This document shows, piece after piece, positions 1 to 4,959 of a stretch of DNA of 28,445 nucleotides; within the stretch, counting starts at the first letter, position 1; the number at the start of each line of letters is the position of its first letter. The stretch lies in NCBI GenBank assembly GCA_946403615.1, contig CAMJAO010000004.1:1-28445 (forward strand), in the 5' to 3' direction. Origin of the DNA: an uncultured Prevotellaceae bacterium (GTDB taxonomy: Bacteria; Bacteroidota; Bacteroidia; Bacteroidales; Bacteroidaceae). A program made the position numbers and the translations under genes. The notes under the pieces are model-generated. The model did not search any database. It saw nothing but the letters and a program-made list of their open reading frames with translations, and was not told where the DNA came from.

Positions 1-461
1 GCCATGCGAAGGATGCTGTGCAAAGCGACGACATTACCATGATGGCTGTGAAATGGAAGAAAGCCAGCAATATGATTACTCTGCGGGGCGACGGCTCAGA
101 CTTGGAGCGGATGAAAGATTTCATCTTTTTGAATGCGGAAGAGGCCGGGATGAGTAAGAAAGAAGCCCAACGGTTGCGTCTCATCGTAGAGGAAGCCGTG
201 GCCAACGTGGTGAATTACAGCGGCACGGAGTCGTTCTCTCTTGCCGCCAATGTGGTTGCCGGACAATTGCATATCACCGTCACAGACAGCGGGAAACCTT
301 TCGACCCGACTGCAGCCCCCGTCACAGACATCTCCGTTCCGGGAGAAGAACGCAAAGAGGGCGGACTGGGCATCCTCTTCATGAAGCAGATGAGCAACGG
401 GCTGGATTACCGCCATGAAAACGGGCAAAACATACTGACTATCAAAAAGAACATACTTTAA
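1..461 (+). CDS. SpoIIE/PP2C phosphatase fused to RsbW-like ATPase (3' part; 5' end outside the window)
   Basis: Reading frame 3 is open from the left edge, so the gene starts upstream of the window. The first residues visible (positions 3-56) read HAKDAVQSDDITMMAVKW, which is the typical carboxyl end of a SpoIIE/RsbU PP2C phosphatase, with the late metal-binding Asp-Asp of SDDIT. The frame then continues without a stop into a GHKL ATPase domain of the RsbW/SpoIIAB kind. That domain shows an N-box (EEAVANVV, about 189-212), a G1 box (DSGKPFD, about 285-305) and a G2 box (GGLGILF, about 361-381). A GTG at 18 could be mistaken for a start, but it lies inside the phosphatase motif. By family knowledge, the phosphatase dephosphorylates a STAS protein and the ATPase phosphorylates it; having both on one chain would give a two-way switch. 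The STAS gene follows 11 bp downstream. I am confident of the ATPase domain and fairly confident of the fusion. Confidence 0.85.
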   Translation, partial: HAKDAVQSDDITMMAVKWKKASNMITLRGDGSDLERMKDFIFLNAEEAGMSKKEAQRLRLIVEEAVANVVNYSGTESFSLAANVVAGQLHITVTDSGKPFDPTAAPVTDISVPGEERKEGGLGILFMKQMSNGLDYRHENGQNILTIKKNIL

Positions 462-472
462 GTTTATGACAT

Positions 473-781
473 ATGGTGAAAATTGATATTTCCGAAAAAG
501 ATGGCCGGTTGGTGGCTGCGCTTTGCGGCGACCTTGACAATACGGCAAGCAGAGAGGCGGAGAAGGCTCTGGCCCCCCTCTTCGAACGTGATGATTGCGA
601 CATATTGGTAGAATGTGGCGAACTCGATTACATCTCATCGAGCGGACTGCGCATCCTGCTCAACATCTACAAGCATGTAAGGAAAAACGGGCACAAAGCA
701 ATCGTGAGCCATGTCAATGAGGGCGTGGAGGAGGTGTTGCAACTCGGCGGATTCCTGCAACTGTTTGAGAAGGAGGAATAG
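473..781 (+). CDS. STAS-domain anti-anti-sigma factor (RsbV/SpoIIAA-like)
   Basis: This 102-residue protein is a single STAS domain. The motif DYISSSGLRIL (residues 52-62) matches the phosphorylation loop of RsbV/SpoIIAA. Ser56 aligns with the serine that the partner kinase phosphorylates in RsbV. The length is normal for a stand-alone STAS protein. It lies 11 bp after the phosphatase/kinase fusion and 2 bp before an AraC-type regulator, so the three genes are probably one operon and this is the substrate of the fused enzyme. In Firmicutes the unphosphorylated form releases a sigma factor from the kinase. No sigma-factor gene is visible here, so its target in this organism is unknown. Confidence 0.9.
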   Translation: MVKIDISEKDGRLVAALCGDLDNTASREAEKALAPLFERDDCDILVECGELDYISSSGLRILLNIYKHVRKNGHKAIVSHVNEGVEEVLQLGGFLQLFEKEE

Positions 782-783
782 CC

Positions 784-1362
784 ATGGCCGAGAATTCCGA
801 AAAACTGAAAGCCGACATCGAACGGCTCACGGCTGAGAATGAACGGCTGAAAGGAGAGGTGGAGCGCCTGAAGGATGAGATGGTCAGACTCGTGGGGCGC
901 AACCTCGACCTTACCGAACGCTTGGAGTATGATGTTGAGATGCGTCGGCGTGTAGATGTTGCGCGCGAACTGCTCGACGGGAACATCAAACGGCAGCGGA
1001 ATGCGGACCTTCAAGATGACAGTCAACTGATGGCTATCATCGAACTGCGCATGGAAAAAGAGAATCTTCACGTCAACCCCGACTTTGGCGCAAACGAACT
1101 GGCCGAGCTGCTCGGTGTGAGCATGTCGCGTCTGAGCAAATTGTTCCGCCATCAGACCATCCATCGCACCCCCGACGCTTATATCGACAATTTACGGGTG
1201 CTGTCGGCGCTTCGTCTGTTGCGCGAGCAGCCCAATTACAACATCGCTACCGTAGCCGAGGAGTCGGGTTTTACCAATGTGCGCACCTTGCAGCGCCGTA
1301 TGCAGGATGTCATTGGCATGTCGCCGGCCGAATACCGCGTCATGTTCACCCGCGACAATTGA
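784..1362 (+). CDS. AraC-family DNA-binding protein with N-terminal coiled coil
   Basis: The protein has 192 residues. Residues 5-55 are rich in Leu, Glu, Lys and Arg in a heptad pattern (KLKADIERLTAENERL and onward), predicting a coiled coil. Residues about 85-187 form an AraC-type double helix-turn-helix. The first HTH is around ELAELLGVSMSRLSKLF (105-121), and the second around IATVAEESGFTNVRTLQRR (154-172), followed by the MSPAEYR signature (179-185). There is no sugar-binding cupin and no receiver domain. A strong Shine-Dalgarno AGGAGG (771-776), unusual for this genome, sits 7 bases before the ATG and overlaps the end of the STAS gene. The coiled coil could mediate dimerisation or contact with the partner-switching proteins encoded upstream; that link is inference from the operon. 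Confidence 0.85.
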   Translation: MAENSEKLKADIERLTAENERLKGEVERLKDEMVRLVGRNLDLTERLEYDVEMRRRVDVARELLDGNIKRQRNADLQDDSQLMAIIELRMEKENLHVNPDFGANELAELLGVSMSRLSKLFRHQTIHRTPDAYIDNLRVLSALRLLREQPNYNIATVAEESGFTNVRTLQRRMQDVIGMSPAEYRVMFTRDN

Positions 1363-1430
1363 TGATGACCGAATCGGCCTCCTTTGATAAAGAAAATGGT
1401 GGGGTCGTAAAGATAGTGAGGGAATAAAAA

Positions 1431-1454
1431 AAGACTGTGCCCAGGCACAGTCTT
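1431..1454. terminator. Bidirectional rho-independent terminator
   Basis: A perfect 10-bp stem (aagactgtgc / gcacagtctt) with a 4-base loop is preceded by an A run and followed by T-rich sequence. It lies between the convergent AraC-type gene (plus) and PepSY-like gene (minus) and can serve both. It resembles the terminator at 8120-8142 downstream of the PepSY paralogue. Confidence 0.85.
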
Positions 1455-1490
1455 TTGGTTTTCATGATAAAGCAAGTAAAGACAGGTAAC

Positions 1491-1919
1491 TTAATCGTCA
1501 ATTTCACTCAACATGCCCTGACGGTTAAATTTCAGGTCAAGGCCATTTGACAGTTCAATCTCATAGCCGTAACGCTCTTTGTCGATTTTTGTGATTACAG
1601 TTCCTGAGAACTGCGTCTCCACGTTGCTTGCGATGGTGGCGGGAATGAGATGGGCGGGAACGGCTTTCAATTTGCAGTCAACTTTGTCCCAGTTGCCTTT
1701 CCTGTCGAAGTTGATTTCTGTGCCGTCATTCAGATGAACTTCATATTTCCCGTCGTCAATCTCAGCGTACATGATGCTGGCTCCGGGGAACGTTTGATTG
1801 ATAAACGTCTGTGCGGTTGCGGGAAGCTGGTTGGCTGTTATCACTCTGTCCGATGCGAAAGTGGTTGCGGACATGATCATGCACATCAGTGCTACGAGGA
1901 AAAATCTTTTCTGTGTCAT
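1491..1919 (-). CDS. Secreted PepSY-like (BLIP-type) protein, paralogue 1
   Basis: The 142-residue protein opens with a signal peptide (MTQKRFF, then a hydrophobic stretch to about residue 22, ending ATTFAS). The rest is two PepSY-like repeats of the Bacteroidota 'beta-lactamase-inhibitor-like' type. Each has a region preceding a turn of the form DDGKYEVHLNDGTEI or KERYGYEIELSNGLDL, then an aromatic or hydrophobic strand. No cysteine lipobox is seen, so it is probably periplasmic. It is clearly paralogous to the product at 8191-8655: shared phrases include LP-TAQ-FIN-TFP, DGKYEV-L-D-TEI, AVP-H-IP and ITKIDKE-YGYE. Family members are usually of unknown function and often respond to envelope signals. 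Promoter and upstream sites closely match those of the paralogue. Confidence 0.85.
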   Translation of the reverse strand: MTQKRFFLVALMCMIMSATTFASDRVITANQLPATAQTFINQTFPGASIMYAEIDDGKYEVHLNDGTEINFDRKGNWDKVDCKLKAVPAHLIPATIASNVETQFSGTVITKIDKERYGYEIELSNGLDLKFNRQGMLSEIDD

Positions 1920-1973
1920 AATGGTCTATTTTTTAATTGTTATTTTTTTATTCGTTTTTGTCTTTTGACATTG

Positions 1974-2006
1974 CAAAGATAAGGCAGATAAACGCCTGCT
2001 TCCAAG
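1974..2006 (-). promoter_or_regulatory. Promoter of PepSY-like gene 1
   Basis: On the minus strand, TATCTTTG (1974-1981) matches the Bacteroidota -7 element TAnnTTTG. CTTGG (2002-2006) sits where the -33 TTTG is expected. The flanking sequence (GCAATGTCAAAAGAC on the minus strand) is identical in the promoter of the paralogue at 8706-8738. Confidence 0.75.
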
Positions 2007-2035
2007 AAATAAACCAAAATTGATGCATTTTGTTT

Positions 2036-2089
2036 CGGACACCGCCCTGTATCTCGGACAATCTCACGAATCCCCGCTAAATCTGTCCG
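2036..2089. promoter_or_regulatory. CGGACA three-site array upstream of PepSY-like gene 1
   Basis: Two direct CGGACA sites (2036-2041 and 2055-2060) and one inverted copy TGTCCG (2084-2089) are arranged as site-N13-site-N23-inverted site. The same three sites, with identical spacing to each other and to the promoter (first site 34 bp from the CCAAG of the -33 region), occur at 8768-8821. This strongly suggests a shared regulator binding site. The regulator is unknown. Confidence 0.7.
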
Positions 2090-2219
2090 AGACACCCCCG
2101 TCATTTGCTTTTTTCCTGTTTCTCCCCTTGGGAGGGTCGGGGTGGATATCTTGTTCTATTATAGGGTTTTCCCTAATCCATTTTGGGGGAAATCCTTTTT
2201 TCTTGACAGAATTATCATC

Positions 2220-2227
2220 TATTTTTG
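2220..2227 (+). promoter_or_regulatory. Possible distal -7 promoter element for the glycine-zipper lipoprotein gene
   Basis: TATTTTTG fits TAnnTTTG, with a T-rich stretch (2196-2199) at the -33 position. It is about 70 bp upstream of a second, better placed element at 2292. The stretch 2090-2290 otherwise holds only a short C/G-rich dispersed repeat (about 2119-2146). Confidence 0.4.
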
Positions 2228-2291
2228 CATCGTGGAATTGTGGCGAGTGCAAAAAAAACGGCCATTTTTTTCCGCATTCCGAGAAATAACG

Positions 2292-2299
2292 TATATTTG
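2292..2299 (+). promoter_or_regulatory. Proximal -7 promoter element of the glycine-zipper lipoprotein gene
   Basis: TATATTTG matches the Bacteroidota -7 consensus, 20 bp before the start codon at 2320, with a T-run (about 2265-2271) near the -33 position. It would give a very short leader. Confidence 0.55.
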
Positions 2300-2319
2300 C
2301 AAAAAGTTATAAAAAAGAG

Positions 2320-3177
2320 ATGACTATGAAAAAGTATTTAGTATTGACTGTCTGTGCTGCCATGGTTCTCACCGGCTGCGGCACATATACAGGAGCAGGC
2401 GCCTACACGGGCGCGAATATCGGCAGTGTGCTCGGTTCGGCCATTGGCGGCATCTCCGGCGGACACCGCGGTTACCATGTAGGCACGATTGTAGGTATGG
2501 CCGGCGGCGCTATCTTGGGTGGAGCCATCGGTTCAGCCACGGATAAGAAACACTCCGACGATGTGCATCGTCACTACGAGCAGGTGCAGCAGCGTAAGGC
2601 TCAAGGAAATTCGGGTTATGACAACCGCCAATACGGCACAGATTACAACAGCAGCGAATATCGTTTCGACTCCACCGACAGCGGCTACGACGAGACTGGC
2701 AGTGGCGATGACCGTCTCTACGACTTCGACAGCAGCGACTACAATGGCGATTACACCGCCACTGAGGCTCATGTTACCACTCCCGCCGCTTCGAGTGCCA
2801 ACAAAATGTACAGCGACTATGGCTACAGCCCGCAGATCCAGATTCGCAACGCCCGTTTCGTGGACGACAACCACGACAATTCGCTGGCGAGCAACGAGGT
2901 GAGCAAGGTTATCTTCGAGGTGGTCAACACATCCAACGAGACCCTCTACGACATCGTGCCCACCGTGGTGGAATCGACAGGCAACAAGCGCATCTACATC
3001 TCGCCCAGTATGCATGTGGAACGTCTGGCTCCCGGTGCAGCCATCCGCTACACCGCCATGGTCAAGGCCGGCAAACTGAAGGATGGCACCGCCACCTTCT
3101 GTGTCTCCGTGCTCCAAGGCAACAAAGCCATGTCGCAAGTGCAGGAGTTCACTGTACAAACGAAGAAAACGAGATAA
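2320..3177 (+). CDS. Glycine-zipper lipoprotein with low-complexity linker
   Basis: The 285-residue product has three parts. A lipoprotein signal peptide ends at LTGC (Cys20). Residues about 25-72 are a glycine zipper of repeated GxxxG-type steps (for example GSVLGSAIGGISGG and GMAGGAILGGAIG), like the 2TM/OmpA-associated glycine zippers of SlyB and Rcs-type lipoproteins. Residues about 95-165 form an Asp/Ser/Tyr/Gly-rich low-complexity linker. Residues about 170-280 look like an all-beta module with a CARDB/FxxA flavour (ASNEVSKVIFEVVNTSNETL). It probably sits in the outer membrane or spans towards the periplasm. The start could also be the ATG at 2326, which puts MKKYL first. It stands alone: the neighbours are on the opposite strand or across a terminator. 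The exact role is unknown. Confidence 0.8.
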   Translation: MTMKKYLVLTVCAAMVLTGCGTYTGAGAYTGANIGSVLGSAIGGISGGHRGYHVGTIVGMAGGAILGGAIGSATDKKHSDDVHRHYEQVQQRKAQGNSGYDNRQYGTDYNSSEYRFDSTDSGYDETGSGDDRLYDFDSSDYNGDYTATEAHVTTPAASSANKMYSDYGYSPQIQIRNARFVDDNHDNSLASNEVSKVIFEVVNTSNETLYDIVPTVVESTGNKRIYISPSMHVERLAPGAAIRYTAMVKAGKLKDGTATFCVSVLQGNKAMSQVQEFTVQTKKTR

Positions 3178-3238
3178 GGAGTAAGAGCCTCCCCCGAACT
3201 CCATCAAAGAGAGGGAGACACAAATTAAGATAAAAACC

Positions 3239-3270
3239 AAGAGGTGAGAGAAAACATTCTCTCACCTCTT
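3239..3270. terminator. Bidirectional terminator between the lipoprotein gene and gdhA
   Basis: A perfect 13-bp stem (aagaggtgagaga / tctctcacctctt) with a 6-base loop is followed by T(4)AATA, with an A-rich left side. It separates the convergent lipoprotein gene and glutamate dehydrogenase gene. The stem contains the same aggtgag heptamer that is tandemly repeated near 20723. Confidence 0.9.
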
Positions 3271-3338
3271 TTTTAATAATTAAAGTCTATTTGTCGGGTT
3301 TATGTCCCCCTCCTTGGAGAGGGTACGGGGGAAGGCCC

Positions 3339-4676
3339 TTACACAATACCCTGGGCCATCATGGCGTTGGCCACCTTCATGAAGCCGGCTATATTGGCGC
3401 CCTTCACATAGTCGATGTAGCCGTCGGGCTGTTTGCCGTATTTCACACAAGCGTCATGGATGGAGTGCATGATATAGTGCAGTTTTTCGTCCACTTCTTT
3501 CTCGCTCCAGTTCAGGCGCATCGAGTTCTGAGTCATCTCCAGACCTGATGTTGCCACGCCGCCGGCGTTGACAGCCTTGCCCGGAGCGAACAGCATCTTC
3601 GCTGCGACGAACTTCTCTGCTGCCTCGGCAGTGCAACCCATGTTCGACACCTCAGCCACACACAACGGTTTGTTGGCAAGCAACATGTCGGCGTCGGCGC
3701 CATTGAGTTCGTTTTGGGTAGCGCAAGGCAGCGCGATGTCGCATTTCACCTCCCACGGCTTCTTGCCCGGTACGAAAGTAGCCTCGGGGAATTCGTCTGC
3801 GTAGGGTTTGCAGATGTCGTTACCGCTGGCGCGCAGTTCGAGCATGTAGTCGATCTTCTCGCCGCTGACGCCTTCGGGATCGTAGATGTAGCCGTCGGGT
3901 CCGCTGATGGTGATGACCTTGGCACCCAGTTGTGTAGCCTTGGTGGCTGCGCCCCATGCCACGTTTCCGAATCCGCTGATAGCCACGGTCTTACCCTTGA
4001 TGTCGATGCCGTGAGTCTGCAGCATCTGGTTCACGAAGTAGAGTGCGCCGAATCCGGTAGCCTCGGGACGTATGCGGCTGCCGCCCCATTCCAGTCCTTT
4101 TCCTGTGAGCACGCCGTGCCACTCGTGTGTCAGTTTCTTGTACATGCCGAAGAGGTAGCCGATTTCACGGCCGCCCACGCCGATGTCGCCTGCGGGCACA
4201 TCCATGTCGGGGCCAATCACTTTGTACAGTTCAGTCATGAAAGCCTGGCAGAAACGCATTACCTCGGCGTCGCTGCGTCCGCGGATAGAGAAGTCACTTC
4301 CGCCCTTGCCGCCGCCCATGGGCAGTGTGGTAAGAGCGTTTTTGAATGTCTGCTCGAAGCCTAAGAATTTCAAAATGGAGAGGTTCACAGACGGGTGGAA
4401 ACGCAGACCGCCTTTGTACGGACCGATAGCGCTGTTGAACTGCACGCGGTAACCCAGATTGACATGTACCTCGCCTTTGTCGTCGGTCCAAGGCACACGG
4501 AACGTAAGGATACGCTCTGGTTCCACGATGCGCTCAATCAGTTTGGCGCGCTCAAATTCGGGATGCTGGTTGTAAACGTCTTTTACAGAGATAAGCACTT
4601 CTCTTACCGCCTGCAAATACTCGGCCTCGCCCGGATGCTTTTGCTCCAGGGCATGCATGATTTTCTCAACTTCCAT
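3339..4676 (-). CDS. gdhA: NADP-type glutamate dehydrogenase
   Basis: The 445-residue product has the normal length and order for hexameric bacterial GDH, which converts 2-oxoglutarate plus ammonium to glutamate with NAD(P)H in the cytoplasm. Visible key residues are Lys88 (GPYKGGLRF), Lys112, catalytic Lys124 in PMGGGKGGSDF, and Asp164 in PAGDIGVGGREIGY; these line up with K89, K113, K125 and D165 of the Clostridium symbiosum enzyme. The Rossmann motif SGFGNVAWGAA begins near residue 234. Cofactor choice cannot be settled by eye. The gene is monocistronic, with its own promoter 50 bp upstream and a strong terminator shared with the lipoprotein gene. Confidence 0.97.
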   Translation of the reverse strand: MEVEKIMHALEQKHPGEAEYLQAVREVLISVKDVYNQHPEFERAKLIERIVEPERILTFRVPWTDDKGEVHVNLGYRVQFNSAIGPYKGGLRFHPSVNLSILKFLGFEQTFKNALTTLPMGGGKGGSDFSIRGRSDAEVMRFCQAFMTELYKVIGPDMDVPAGDIGVGGREIGYLFGMYKKLTHEWHGVLTGKGLEWGGSRIRPEATGFGALYFVNQMLQTHGIDIKGKTVAISGFGNVAWGAATKATQLGAKVITISGPDGYIYDPEGVSGEKIDYMLELRASGNDICKPYADEFPEATFVPGKKPWEVKCDIALPCATQNELNGADADMLLANKPLCVAEVSNMGCTAEAAEKFVAAKMLFAPGKAVNAGGVATSGLEMTQNSMRLNWSEKEVDEKLHYIMHSIHDACVKYGKQPDGYIDYVKGANIAGFMKVANAMMAQGIV

Positions 4677-4727
4677 AGTAAATATTATTAGTTAGGTTAA
4701 CGTGTTACATAGTGTCAAAAGACTTTG

Positions 4728-4759
4728 CAAATATAGAGATTATTCCGATACACTCCAAA
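4728..4759 (-). promoter_or_regulatory. Promoter of gdhA
   Basis: On the minus strand TTTG (4756-4759), then N20, then TATATTTG (4728-4735), a full match to the Bacteroidota sigma promoter. The start codon lies about 50 bp downstream. Confidence 0.85.
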
Positions 4760-4851
4760 TAAAAACATGTTTTTTTTAGCCTTTTCGCTGCCTTTTTGTC
4801 ATTCTGCCTTTTTTTTGTTTCATGCCGCCCCTCCTTTCCGCATTTTTTTAC

Positions 4852-4859
4852 TACTTTTG
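4852..4859 (+). promoter_or_regulatory. -7 promoter element of the receiver/PEP-binding gene
   Basis: TACTTTTG followed by C fits TAnnTTTG. No clear -33 TTTG is seen. It implies a transcript start near 4866 and a leader of about 95 bases, so the translation start must be the ATG at 4960 and not the in-frame ATG at 4822, which lies upstream of this promoter. Confidence 0.6.
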
Positions 4860-4918
4860 CACAAAACAATTACTAATTCACAATTACCTATTCATCATTC
4901 ACAATTCACCTCATGTGA

Positions 4919-4952
4919 GTGTCCCCCTCTTGTGGAGGGGTGCGGTGGAGGC
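4919..4952. repeat. C/G-rich dispersed repeat fragment in a 5' leader
   Basis: The segment contains cccctc-ttgt-ggagggg, an imperfect inverted repeat, followed by tgcggtggagg. It belongs to the same loose family as the elements at 8847-8965 and 16611-16698. Here it lies in the leader of the gene at 4960 and ends 7 bases before the start codon, where it could fold into a hairpin. Confidence 0.5.
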
Positions 4953-4959
4953 TCTTATT

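Noticed and set aside
4822..4959. 46-residue N-terminal extension of the receiver/PEP-binding protein
   Set aside because: It includes a dispersed repeat, lies partly upstream of the -7 element at 4852, and reads as low-complexity leader; the start at 4960 gives a typical beginning.
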